From Peterkaempfera bronchialis (GTDB lineage Bacteria > Actinomycetota > Actinomycetes > Streptomycetales > Streptomycetaceae), in NCBI RefSeq assembly GCF_003258605.2, contig NZ_CP031264.1, positions 310,001-374,000 on the forward strand: a stretch of DNA of 64,000 nt, read 5' to 3'. The position numbers and the translations under genes are program-made. Position 1 is the first letter of the stretch. Every line of letters begins with the position of its first letter. The notes beneath the pieces were generated by a model that saw only the letters and a list, made by a program, of their open reading frames with translations, had not been told where the DNA came from and did not search any database. Positions 19,981-28,255 of this stretch are shown here, piece by piece.

Positions 19981-21531
19981 GAGGGCGGCGAGTTGTCGGG
20001 ATGCCTCCAGTGGGGTGCGGGCCAGCACCACCGCGCGGTGTTCGTGCCTGCCACGGCGCAGGCAGGAGGTGTGGGCGAGGTCGTAGAAGTCCTCCGGTGC
20101 CGTGGTGGTGAGGTGGTCCGCGAGCCGGGCGGCGGCCTGCGCCAGCGCCTTCGCCGAGCGGGCGGAGACCAGGACCGGCAGCCCTTCCGGCGGCACCGGG
20201 CCGGGCACCACCGGCTGTGGCGCGGGCGGCGCGCAGGTGAGGACGGCATGGGCGTTGGCGCCGCCGAAGCCGAAGGAGTTCACCCCGACCACGGGGCGCC
20301 CCCCGGTCGGCAGGGCCCGGTTGCGGGTGGTCAGGCTCAGGCCCAGCCCGGCGAAGTCGATGTCCGGGTGCGGCGGATCGGCGTGCAGCGACGCCGGGGC
20401 GATGCCGTGCCTGAGCACCAGCAGCGCCTTGAACAGCCCCGCCATGCCGGAGGCCGGCTCCAGGTGGCCGAGGTTGGTCTTGACCGATCCGATCGGCAGT
20501 TCGCCGGTGATGCGGCGGATGCCCAGGGCGCGGCCGATGGCCTGGGCCTCCAGCGGGTCGCCCACCGGGGTCCCGGTGCCATGGGCCTCGAAGTACACCA
20601 GTTCGTCCGGGTGCACGCCGGCCCGCGCGTACACCTGGCGCAGCAGGTCCTCCTGGGCCTGGGGGTTGGGCAGCGACAGGCCCATCGTCCTGCCGTCGCT
20701 GTTGGCCCCGCTGCCGAGGATCACCCCGTGGACGCGGTCGCCGTCGGCGCAGGCGTCGGCCAGCCGCTTGAGGAGGACCACGCCGCCGCCCTCGGCCCGT
20801 ACGAACCCGTCGGCCCGGGCGGAGAAGGACGCGCATCTGCCGCTGACCGAGAGCATCGACGCCTGCGAGAACCCGACGTAGTGGAACGGGCTGAGCAGCA
20901 CATTGGCGCCGCCGCACACCACCGCGCGGCTGGTCCCCTCCGCCAGGGTGCGGCAGGCCCGGTCGAGCGCGACCAGTGAGGAGGAGCATGCGGTGTCGAT
21001 GGCCATGCTGGGGCCGCGCAGGTCGAAGGCGTGCGAGATGCGGTTGGCCGCGATGGAGGAGGCGGCGCCCGCCATCGTGTAGGGGCTGACGGTGCGCAGC
21101 GACGCCATCTGCAAGCCGCCGTAGGAGGCGTCGGAGATGCCGATGTACACCGCCGTGTCGGACCCGGCCAGCAGGGCCGGATCGATGGCGGCGTCGTCCA
21201 GTGCGTCGGCGGTCAGCTCCAGCAGCAGCCGGTGCTGGGGGTCCATGTGGGCCGCCTCCTTGGGGGAGATCCCGAAGTAGGCGGCGTCGAAGGAGGCGAC
21301 GTCGTCGAGGAAGCCGCCCGCCCCGGTGTAGCTCTTGCCCTTGCGCGGCCCCGAGGGGTCGACGAAGCGGTCGGCGTCGAAGCGGTCCGGCGGGACCTCC
21401 CCGACCAGGTCCCTGCCCTGCTCCAGCGCGCTCCACAGCCCGTCCAGGCTGCTGATGCCCCCCGGCAGGCGGCAGGCCACCCCCACGATCGCGATCGACC
21501 GGTCGATCGCGTCGGCCTGAGTTCGGTGCAT
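19825..21531 (-). CDS. Type I polyketide synthase, N-terminal ketosynthase part, frameshifted from the rest
   Basis: 568 codons from the ATG at 21531, after AAGGAAGG. A complete ketosynthase with the active-site triad Cys182 (DTACSSSL), His317 (EAHGTGTP) and His356 (NLGHLEP), then the KS-AT linker up to about residue 515. The frame then turns into Pro/Arg nonsense and stops at 19825, while the acyltransferase continues in the frame one base later. One extra base (or two missing) between 19825 and about 19985 would join both parts into one protein of about 2,750 residues, the expected architecture. G-runs and tandem repeats in that stretch make a sequencing or assembly error plausible; a real mutation or programmed shift cannot be excluded. 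Confidence 0.93.
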   Translation of the reverse strand: MHRTQADAIDRSIAIVGVACRLPGGISSLDGLWSALEQGRDLVGEVPPDRFDADRFVDPSGPRKGKSYTGAGGFLDDVASFDAAYFGISPKEAAHMDPQHRLLLELTADALDDAAIDPALLAGSDTAVYIGISDASYGGLQMASLRTVSPYTMAGAASSIAANRISHAFDLRGPSMAIDTACSSSLVALDRACRTLAEGTSRAVVCGGANVLLSPFHYVGFSQASMLSVSGRCASFSARADGFVRAEGGGVVLLKRLADACADGDRVHGVILGSGANSDGRTMGLSLPNPQAQEDLLRQVYARAGVHPDELVYFEAHGTGTPVGDPLEAQAIGRALGIRRITGELPIGSVKTNLGHLEPASGMAGLFKALLVLRHGIAPASLHADPPHPDIDFAGLGLSLTTRNRALPTGGRPVVGVNSFGFGGANAHAVLTCAPPAPQPVVPGPVPPEGLPVLVSARSAKALAQAAARLADHLTTTAPEDFYDLAHTSCLRRGRHEHRAVVLARTPLEASRQLAALTPTTPATPPAADQPPPPWPPPHPPTSPRSTRRRGHRAGGRKRPGGVGHLAC

Positions 21532-21885
21532 GCGGTGGGCCTTCCTTGTGTCGCTGCGGCGCCTGTCACTGCGGCGCCTGCGGGGAGTGCGCCTGCCGCA
21601 TCACCACGCCGGATAGCGACGCACAGTAGTCACGCGGGATGGGGGCGGCGGCCCGGATTCACTCCAACCGGCGGCCTGCGACCGGTTTTCACCCGGGGCG
21701 GTGACCTCACCGCCGCACGGCCGGGTCATCCTTTCGGGTTGTCGTGCGATGACACCGCGCCGTGTACGGGCGGGGCATGGACCGGACGCGGCGCATGGGC
21801 TCCGGCGCGGGCTCAGGCCGACGTGGTCTCCTCGGGACGCACCATCCCCCCACTCCGCCCTCATGCCTCACGTCAGGAGCCTGCC
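21532..21885. promoter_or_regulatory. Divergent control region between PKS and reductase, two inverted repeats
   Basis: 354 bp without a gene. It contains AACCGG (21666-21671) with CCGGTT (21682-21687), and a 16-bp palindrome GCGGTGA-CC-TCACCGC (21698-21713). These are plausible operator sites for coordinated control of the two divergent genes. A direct repeat CTGCGGCGCCTG occurs twice within the first 50 bp. No -35/-10 pair stands out. Confidence 0.45.
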
Positions 21886-23079
21886 ATGGCTGTGCTGTTC
21901 ACCGGCGCGACCGGGTTTCTCGGGAGCCGCATCCTGCGCGAACTGCTCGCCGAGGATTCCGAGGAGACCATCACGGTCCTGGGTCGCGGCACCCCCCAGG
22001 AGCTGCGCGGCCGGGTCGAGGCCGCCGTCACCTGGCTGGGCGGTCCGCCGCCCGCCGGCGGCGGGTTCGGCCGCCTGCGGTACGTCACCGCGGACCTCAC
22101 CAGGCACCGGCTGGGCCTGCGGGGGCGCGACCGCGCGGCCGTCACCGAGGGCTGCACCACGCTCTGGCACTGCGCGGCGCGGCTGGCCCTCCAGGGCGAC
22201 CCGGCTCCCCTGTTCAAGGCCAATGTCGCCGGTACCCGCCGGATCCTGGAGTTGGCCGGGGAGGCACCGGGGGCGCGGGTGGTGCATATCAGTACCGCCT
22301 ATGTCGCCGGCGGGCGCCGCACCGGGCACGTCCTGGAGAGCGACCTGACCGAGGAGTACGGGTTCCGGACCTCGTACGAGGAGACCAAGTACACGGCCGA
22401 GCGGCTGGTCCACGCCTGGGCGGCGCGCACCGGCCGCACCGCTACCGTGCTGCGGCCCAGCCTGCTGGTGGACGACCGGCGCATCCCCGACGGGCTGCCC
22501 GACCAGTCGCTCGGCGTGCTGGCCCGGCTGATCGGCGCGGCGCTGCGCCAGAAGGCCGCCGGCGACGAGACCCTGGCGCGTCTGCTGGGCGGCGGCGACG
22601 CCCATGGCAGCGGTATGCACTTCCGTATCCAGGGCGATCCCGGGGGCGGTATCAACATGGTGCCGGTGGACTACGCCGCCCGGGCCGCGGTCCGGGTCGC
22701 CGCCGCCCGTACGGGTCCCGGTGTACGGACCGTGCACATCACCCACCCGCAGAACACCGGCTTCGCGGCGGCCAAGTACGCGTTCGAGGCGCGCTACCCC
22801 GGGATCACCCTGACCATGGTGCCGACCGTCCCGGCTCCCGACCCCTATGAGGCCCTCTTCGCCCTGCACCTGGGGAGCCTGCTGGCCTTTCTGGCGCAGC
22901 GCCGGACCTATGACCGCGGCAACCTGCTGCGGGACGTCGGCGACCTGCCCGACCCGCAGCCCGTGGACGGCCCCTATCTCGCCCGGGCGCTGGGCTGCAC
23001 GGCCGCTGTGGCGTCGGCGGTGCAGCCGGTACCTCTCCCGCGACCTCCGGCCGGTGCCCGCTCGGCATCGGCAGGGTGA
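21886..23079 (+). CDS. Thioester-reductase-like NAD(P)-dependent SDR (NAD_binding_4 type)
   Basis: 397 residues from the ATG at 21886 with CAGGAG upstream. The Rossmann motif TGATGFLG spans residues 6-13 and the catalytic pair Tyr164/Lys168 lies in SYEETKYTAE. The extended-SDR fold with VVHISTAYVAG and the substrate-side KANVAGTRRILELA fit the thioester reductase/fatty acyl reductase (male-sterility) family. Such enzymes reduce acyl thioesters to aldehydes or alcohols. It is stand-alone, without adenylation or carrier domains, and divergent from a PKS that has no thioesterase, so reductive release of the polyketide from the ACP is the natural hypothesis. Acyl-CoA reduction for wax-like lipids is the alternative. 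Confidence 0.8.
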   Translation: MAVLFTGATGFLGSRILRELLAEDSEETITVLGRGTPQELRGRVEAAVTWLGGPPPAGGGFGRLRYVTADLTRHRLGLRGRDRAAVTEGCTTLWHCAARLALQGDPAPLFKANVAGTRRILELAGEAPGARVVHISTAYVAGGRRTGHVLESDLTEEYGFRTSYEETKYTAERLVHAWAARTGRTATVLRPSLLVDDRRIPDGLPDQSLGVLARLIGAALRQKAAGDETLARLLGGGDAHGSGMHFRIQGDPGGGINMVPVDYAARAAVRVAAARTGPGVRTVHITHPQNTGFAAAKYAFEARYPGITLTMVPTVPAPDPYEALFALHLGSLLAFLAQRRTYDRGNLLRDVGDLPDPQPVDGPYLARALGCTAAVASAVQPVPLPRPPAGARSASAG

Positions 23080-23581
23080 TCCACGGCGTTCCGTTGTCCC
23101 GGACATGCCCCGAAGGTCGGCGTCGGCTTCGGCTTCGGCGTCGGCTTCGGCATCCGGCGCCGCTGCCGGTGTCGCGAGCAGGGCCCACCGAGTCCGCGGT
23201 CGAGTGCCCGCAGGGGGACGGCATCCGGGTGTACCTGCCGCTGCTGGACGGCAGCGACGAGGTCGGGGTGATGGCCCTGACCCTTGACACCATGGGTGAC
23301 GACGACCGCCGGCTGCTGCGGCGGCTCGCTGGTCTGGTCGCCGACATACCGACGGCCTGATCGAGGAGCACCTGACCGGCGGCGAGCAGTTCGGCGAGCA
23401 ACGCCTGATCGACTCCATCGAGCGCGTCGGGCCCGCCACCGCTGGGGTGCAGCAGATGGTACGGGCCCTCTCGCATGCCCTGATGCGGGAGCGGGGCGGG
23501 ACCACCAGCGACGACGCCAGCCTCTTCATGGTCGAGTGGCGCGGGGGCAGCGCCGACCACCTTGCCAGGCCGGAGTGGTGA
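23076..23581 (+). pseudogene. Remnant of a GAF-SpoIIE (PP2C-type) phosphatase
   Basis: Two fragments in different frames. The first (to the TGA at 23358-23360) ends with a GAF-like piece containing VYLPLLDGSDEVGVMALTL and LLRRLAGLVADI. The second begins in the next frame at DGLIEEHLTGGEQFGEQRL and ends at 23579-23581 with DDASLFMVEWRG, the C-terminal end of SpoIIE phosphatase domains. The catalytic core that should lie between them is missing, so an internal deletion joined the pieces out of frame. It lies directly behind the reductase gene. The 5' part carries a (TCGGCN)6 microsatellite. Confidence 0.75.
23117..23152. repeat. Hexanucleotide microsatellite (TCGGCN)6
   Basis: Six consecutive TCGGCG/TCGGCT/TCGGCA units inside the phosphatase remnant. 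It lies in non-functional sequence and may mark slippage-prone DNA. Confidence 0.8.
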
Positions 23582-23599
23582 CCGGTCCGGGGCCGTCGC

Positions 23600-24469
23600 T
23601 CAGACGGCGGACTGGGAGGCGGCGGCCTGGGGGCGCAGGTCGGCCAGGGTCAGGCGGTGGGCGGGCGGGTGCGGCAGCACGATCCGGGTGGCGGGGTGCA
23701 GGCCGGGGCCGACGTGGAGGAGTTCACCCGGGCGCAGCAGCCGCCAGTCCGGGTGGTCGTCCAGCCGCTCGCTGGCGACCACGACGGCGGGGGCCCGCGC
23801 CAGGTCCTGGGAGTGGACCCGCAGCCGTCCTCCGGTGCCGCAGTGGTCCAGGTGCCGGTCTCCGTGCCGGCCGCCCGCCCCGCGCTCCAGCACATACAGC
23901 TCATGGGTGTCGGGGTAGCGCAGCGCCCACAGGTCGCCGGGGGTGATCAGGACCAGGTTGAGGGCGAAGACCGGCAGGTTCTCGGCGACCCAGCGGGCGG
24001 CGTGTTCGATGCCTGCGGCGACGTCGCCGCCGTGTTCCCGCGTCTCCCGGGTGATGAGCGCGAAGAAGCGCTCCGAGTCGGTCTCCCCGTGCACCAGGGA
24101 GAGGTCGTCGCCCAGATGGTCCTCCAGCCTGTCCAGGCCCTCGATGACGCCGTTGTGGGCGAAGAGCCGCCCCTGCTGGAGGAACGGGTGGGTGTTGCGG
24201 TCCTGGAGCCCTCCGGTGGAGGCGTACCGCACATGGGCGACGAAGGTGGCCGACTCCGCCTGCCTGGCGTCCTGGGCGAAGGCGCGGTCCCGGTAGGCGG
24301 CGATCGGTGCCTTGTGCACCTGCGGCTCGCCCGCCGGGTCGAAGAAGCCGAGCCCGGTGCCGTCGGGGTCCCGGCGGCTCTGCACGCTGAGGCTGTCCGG
24401 TGCCTCCAGCAGCCAGAAGGTGGCGTGCACCCGGAGCGGGGCGCTGCTCATGGCGAAGAGTCGGCACAT
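23600..24469 (-). CDS. Class II glutamine amidotransferase (EgtC/YafJ-like)
   Basis: 289 residues beginning MCRLFA, which exposes Cys2 as N-terminal nucleophile after Met removal, the hallmark of class II (Ntn) amidotransferases. The conserved FVAHVRYASTGG, HPFLQQGRLFAHNG and GETDSERFF segments that form the glutaminase site are present. Members hydrolyse glutamine, or act on gamma-glutamyl compounds as in ergothioneine synthesis. It is the last gene of a minus-strand series and starts 63 bp after the ATP-grasp gene, so it may supply ammonia or a hydrolase step to that pathway. It is convergent with the phosphatase remnant. Confidence 0.88.
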   Translation of the reverse strand: MCRLFAMSSAPLRVHATFWLLEAPDSLSVQSRRDPDGTGLGFFDPAGEPQVHKAPIAAYRDRAFAQDARQAESATFVAHVRYASTGGLQDRNTHPFLQQGRLFAHNGVIEGLDRLEDHLGDDLSLVHGETDSERFFALITRETREHGGDVAAGIEHAARWVAENLPVFALNLVLITPGDLWALRYPDTHELYVLERGAGGRHGDRHLDHCGTGGRLRVHSQDLARAPAVVVASERLDDHPDWRLLRPGELLHVGPGLHPATRIVLPHPPAHRLTLADLRPQAAASQSAV

Positions 24470-24532
24470 GGCCCGCCGGTACCCGCCCGCCGGAGGAGTA
24501 CACCTCAGCGGACGCCGCTCCTCTCCCCCAGG

Positions 24533-25513
24533 TCAGCGGGGGGTCGACCGGCGTACGGTGCTCCGCGCGAACCAGCGCACGGTGGTCACGCCGGGGGTGG
24601 CGGCCAGCGCGGTGGCGTCCATCGGCAGGCCGAGGGTGCCCCGCAGGAACTGCCCGACCAGGTCGGCGCCGGCCGCCAGGGAGAGCGGCAGCCCGCCGGA
24701 GGGGCGGGGGTTGACCTCGACCACCCGGGCCGGGCCGTCCTCGTCCAGGAAGCCCTGCACATTGCAGAGGGCGGTCAGCCCGAGCGCCGCCGCCACCTCC
24801 TTGACCAGCACGTCGATCCGGCCGTCGGCGAAGGTGGTGCCCCGGGTGGAGATCCCGGCCCGGGTCTGCTCGCGCCATCGGGGGACCGCGCCCAGTACGG
24901 TGCCGTCCCGCCCGATCAGGCAGTCCACGGTGAACTCCCGCCCCGGCAGCCTGGTCTGGACGAGCGGCTGCGGGACCCGGCGCAGCAGGGTGGGGAAGTC
25001 GGCCGGGTCGTCCACCGCGTGCACATCCCGGGAGCCGCGCCCATAGCGGGGTTTGACGATCCAGGGGCCCGGCAGGTCGCCGGGGCCGCCGAGGGCGGTG
25101 CGCGGCCCGGCGACGGCGGCCTGCTCGATCCGGCGGGCGAACGCCCACTTGTCCAGGCAGTCCGCGACGGTGCGGGGCGCGGGGAACCAGGCGGCGACGC
25201 CGCGCGCGGCGAAGTCCGCTTCGCGGCCGGCGGCCCGCAGCAGTTCCTCGGTCACGGTGACGATCACCGCGTCGCAGCCGGTGGCAACGGCCGCGTCCAG
25301 CAGCCGGTCGGGGTAGCCGGGGGCGTCGGCGGAGGGCAGCAGGCGGGTCGGGTGGCCCAGGTGGAGTCCGGCCGCGTACGGGTCGCAGTCGGCCGCCACC
25401 GGGACCGCGCCGAGCGCCGTCAGTTCGGTGAGGACGGCGATGCCGGCCGGTCCGCCGCAGCCGGTGACCAGCACGCGACGGCCGGCGAGCAGTGGTGACG
25501 GGGTGTCAGTCAT
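24533..25513 (-). CDS. ATP-grasp ligase (carbamoyl-phosphate-synthase-like)
   Basis: 326 residues from the ATG at 25513, overlapping the exosortase stop by 8 bp. An N-terminal Rossmann-like preATP-grasp domain opens with RRVLVTGCGGPAGIAVL; the ATP-grasp core has PWIVKPRYGRGSRDV (nucleotide-binding lysine) and VQGFLDEDGPARVVEVNPRP, the Mg-coordinating E/N signature. ATP-grasp enzymes join a carboxylate to an amine or thiol through an acyl phosphate. In a glycopolymer/exosortase operon it may attach an amino acid or peptide to an amino-sugar product of the PIG-L deacetylase. That substrate assignment is inference. Confidence 0.87.
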   Translation of the reverse strand: MTDTPSPLLAGRRVLVTGCGGPAGIAVLTELTALGAVPVAADCDPYAAGLHLGHPTRLLPSADAPGYPDRLLDAAVATGCDAVIVTVTEELLRAAGREADFAARGVAAWFPAPRTVADCLDKWAFARRIEQAAVAGPRTALGGPGDLPGPWIVKPRYGRGSRDVHAVDDPADFPTLLRRVPQPLVQTRLPGREFTVDCLIGRDGTVLGAVPRWREQTRAGISTRGTTFADGRIDVLVKEVAAALGLTALCNVQGFLDEDGPARVVEVNPRPSGGLPLSLAAGADLVGQFLRGTLGLPMDATALAATPGVTTVRWFARSTVRRSTPR

Positions 25514-26144
25514 GGTTCCATTCCTTGTTCTTGCGGTCCCTGCGGCGGTTCCCGGCGCGCGGCAGCCGTACCGCGATCAGCAGCAGCACCGCCGCGAGCA
25601 GCAGTGCGTAGGAGAAGACCGTGCCGCCCCAGTCATGGAAGGTGACCATGGCGGGGATGCCGGCGCCATGGCCGACCCAGACCACCGCCACCAGCCGCGC
25701 CAGGTTGCCCAGCGACAGCAGCAGGACGGCCAGCACCGCGCCGCCGATCCGCTGGCGCCCGGTGCCGCCCAGGATGAAGAGGGAGACCCCGGCGGCGGCG
25801 GCGCCCACCGTCAGCGCGGAGCAGGAGGGCGTGATCCGGATGAAGTACGGCTGGTAGCCGTGGAAGCCGTGGACCAGGTTGGTCCCGGGGAGTTCGCGGG
25901 TCATCTCCAGGCCGGTGCTGCGGGCGAGGAACGCGGTGGCCGCAGCCTCCGCGTGGGTCACCGGCGCGGCCGCCCACCAGCCGAGCCCGGTGGTGACGGC
26001 GACCACCAGCAGGACCCGGAGCAGCGGGGCCCCGGCGCGGATCCGCCGCCGCTGCCGCCGGTGCCGCTGCCGATGCCGCTGCCGGACCTGGGCGGCGGGC
26101 CGGGCGCCGCCGGTCGCAGCACCACCCGCCGTGCCGCCGCTCAT
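25506..26144 (-). CDS. Exosortase/archaeosortase-family transpeptidase
   Basis: 212 residues from ATG 26144, which overlaps the glycosyltransferase stop (ATGA). A basic, disordered first 40 residues precede about four membrane helices. The exosortase catalytic residues are visible: Cys108 in TPSCSAL, Arg150 in SLGNLARL, and His170 in FHDWGG. Exosortases cleave short C-terminal tripartite signals (motif, helix, basic tail) and are thought to transfer the protein to a surface anchor. The protein is shorter than the XrtA/EpsH type and carries none of the extra domains of those. The likely substrate is the acid-phosphatase-like protein opening the same operon. The frame extends upstream inside the GT gene but that is out of context. 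Confidence 0.86.
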   Translation of the reverse strand: MSGGTAGGAATGGARPAAQVRQRHRQRHRRQRRRIRAGAPLLRVLLVVAVTTGLGWWAAAPVTHAEAAATAFLARSTGLEMTRELPGTNLVHGFHGYQPYFIRITPSCSALTVGAAAAGVSLFILGGTGRQRIGGAVLAVLLLSLGNLARLVAVVWVGHGAGIPAMVTFHDWGGTVFSYALLLAAVLLLIAVRLPRAGNRRRDRKNKEWNHD

Positions 26145-27562
26145 CCGGCGTCCAGAGCGGTGTTGGGCGCGTGGGCCGTACGCTCGGTCTTCACCCAGGC
26201 GTAGCGGGTGCCCGCCCAGGCGTCGAGCAGGGCCTGGGTGCAGAGCAGCATGGAGACCGCGAAGAGCGCGGGGAAGAGCAGCAGCGGCAGTACGTCGCGG
26301 CGTCCGGCACCGGCCCGGATCAGGCCGCCGCCCACTTCGAGCACCGGGCCGACCATCATCAGCGGGGCGATCGGCCACAGCAGCCCGGCGGCGGGCAGCC
26401 CCGGGACCGCCACCTCGATCCCGGCCAGCAGCACCGCCAGGACGCAGAGCACCGGCACATGGAAGACATAGAGGAAGAGCGCGGCCTCGGCCTTCTCCGC
26501 GAGCCGCAGGTGGGGGCTGCGCAGCAGGGCGGCCCGGTAGTCGCGGCAGACCTGCTGGTGGCCCCGGGCCCAGCGGTAGCGCTGGCGGTAGTAGGCGCTC
26601 AGCCCGGTGACCGCGAGTTCGGTGTCCACGGCCTGCTCGGCATAGCCGATGCGGTGTCCGCTGAGCCAGATCCGCAGTGAGAGGTCGGTGTCCTCGGTGA
26701 CCGAGGCGACGTTCCAGCCGCCCAGCTCGCGCAGCAGGCGGGTGCGTACGGCGCAGTTGGCGCCGCCGTAGGCGGGCAGGCCGTAGACCCGGTGGCGGCC
26801 CGCCATGTTCACCAGGTAGCCGCAGAGGTAGTCCACCGCGACCAGCCGGGCGACCATGCTGTCACGGGGGTTGCGGACCACGCAGCGGCCCTGGACGGCG
26901 GCGATCTGCGGGTCGGCGAACGGGCGCAGCAGTTCACGCAGGCAGCCGGGGGTCGGCTGGTGGTCGGCGTCGAAGACCACCACCACCTCGCCGTCGGCGA
27001 GGGCGAGGGCGTCGTTGAGCGCGGCGGACTTGCCGCCGGGGGCGTCGGCGGCCCGGCGCAGCACCTGCCAGCCGGGCCGGTCGGCCGCCGCCCGCTCCAG
27101 CAGGTCGCCGGTGCCGTCGGTGGAGCGGTCGTCCACGAAGACCACACGGAGGAGGTCCCGGGGGTGGTCGAGGGCGGCCAGCGCGGTGGTGAGGCCGTCG
27201 ACCACCCTGGCCTCGTTGTGGCAGGGCACCAGTACGGTGACCCGGAGCGGCCGGTCCGGGGGGCTGTCCGGCGGGGGCGGCGGTGCGGCCGGGGCGGGGC
27301 GCAGCGCGGCGGCCAGGAAGACCAGGTGCCGCAGCAGATAGCAGGCGAAGACGGCGGTCAGTGCGAGGACGGCCACGCGGTGGACGCCGACCGGGCGCAG
27401 CACCAGGGCCGCGGCGAGCAGCGCGGCGACGGCGAGGCGGAGTGCCGTGGCGGGCCGCCCCGAGGGGCGCGGGCGCGGCTGCCAGGGCGGGGGGTCGGCG
27501 GGTATCCGGCGTCGCCGCCCGGTGCCGGGCCGCGCCTGCGGGCGGTGGGCGGGTCGGGTCAC
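26141..27562 (-). CDS. Processive family 2 glycosyltransferase (membrane)
   Basis: 473 residues from GTG 27562, overlapping the HAD stop (GTGA). Two N-terminal helices precede the GT2 domain: VLVPCHNEA, FVDDRSTDGT, DxD-type VVFDADHQP (about residue 195), GGANCAVR, the TEDTD catalytic acid region (about 290) and QRYRWARGHQQ (about 327), the Q(Q/R)xRW signature of processive synthases such as cellulose, hyaluronan or poly-GlcNAc synthase. Three or four C-terminal helices follow. It should polymerise a UDP-sugar at the inner face of the membrane. With a 2-epimerase and a deacetylase in the same operon, a (partly de-N-acetylated) amino-sugar polymer is a sensible guess. Confidence 0.92.
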   Translation of the reverse strand: MTRPAHRPQARPGTGRRRRIPADPPPWQPRPRPSGRPATALRLAVAALLAAALVLRPVGVHRVAVLALTAVFACYLLRHLVFLAAALRPAPAAPPPPPDSPPDRPLRVTVLVPCHNEARVVDGLTTALAALDHPRDLLRVVFVDDRSTDGTGDLLERAAADRPGWQVLRRAADAPGGKSAALNDALALADGEVVVVFDADHQPTPGCLRELLRPFADPQIAAVQGRCVVRNPRDSMVARLVAVDYLCGYLVNMAGRHRVYGLPAYGGANCAVRTRLLRELGGWNVASVTEDTDLSLRIWLSGHRIGYAEQAVDTELAVTGLSAYYRQRYRWARGHQQVCRDYRAALLRSPHLRLAEKAEAALFLYVFHVPVLCVLAVLLAGIEVAVPGLPAAGLLWPIAPLMMVGPVLEVGGGLIRAGAGRRDVLPLLLFPALFAVSMLLCTQALLDAWAGTRYAWVKTERTAHAPNTALDAG

Positions 27563-28254
27563 CGGTCCGCCCCCGCGCAGAGGTCGAGCAGCAGGTCCAG
27601 GGCCTCGGCGGGGTCGGCCGCCGTACGCCAGACCCCGGCGGGGTCGGGCCGGTCGCGGTACTCCCCCTGGCGCACCCGCAGGGCGCGGATGCCCAGGGCG
27701 GTGGCGCCTGCCATGTCCTTGTCGGGCCGGTCGCCGACCATCACCGCGTCCTGCGGTTCGCAGCCGAGCAGGGACAGTGCCCGGCGGAATCCGGAGGGGT
27801 GCGGTTTGCGGGAGCGGCGGCCCTGGTCCTCGTCGGTGCAGATGACGCCGCTCAGGGCGGCGCCGAGGCCGGTGGCGGCGAGTTTGGCCCGCTGCTGGGC
27901 CGGGTTGCCGTCGGTCAGCAGCACCAGCGGCACGGACTCGGCCAGCCGGGCCAGCCGTTCGGGGACGCCGGGGCAGGGGGTGAGCACGGTCGGCCGGAAC
28001 GCGCGGAATGCGGCGACCAGGGCGGAGGCCAGGGCGGGGTCGGACAGTAGCTCGGCGAGTGCGGCGTCGATCAGTCCGCCCCGGTCGCTGCCGGCCGAGG
28101 CGGCCCGGTGCAGGGCGGCGCGCAGCGCGTCCCGGTCCAGCCCGAGGGCGGCACCGGTGTCGGCGACGTGGTCCCATGCCTGGTCCAGGAACTCGGCCTG
28201 GAGGTAGAGGGTGTCGTCCAGGTCGAGCAGGACGCCCCGTGGGGGCCGGGCCAT
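27559..28254 (-). CDS. HAD-superfamily hydrolase
   Basis: 231 residues from the ATG at 28254, one base after the PIG-L stop. The nucleophile motif DLDDT (Asp11, Asp13) is followed by motif II LLTDGN, the lysine in RKPHP and the acidic motif IV in VMVGDRPDKD. The helical cap between residues about 20 and 90 marks subfamily I. It probably dephosphorylates a sugar phosphate or nucleotide made in the operon; the exact substrate is not visible. Translation is coupled to the downstream glycosyltransferase by a 4-bp overlap. Confidence 0.88.
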   Translation of the reverse strand: MARPPRGVLLDLDDTLYLQAEFLDQAWDHVADTGAALGLDRDALRAALHRAASAGSDRGGLIDAALAELLSDPALASALVAAFRAFRPTVLTPCPGVPERLARLAESVPLVLLTDGNPAQQRAKLAATGLGAALSGVICTDEDQGRRSRKPHPSGFRRALSLLGCEPQDAVMVGDRPDKDMAGATALGIRALRVRQGEYRDRPDPAGVWRTAADPAEALDLLLDLCAGADR

Positions 28255-28255
28255 C

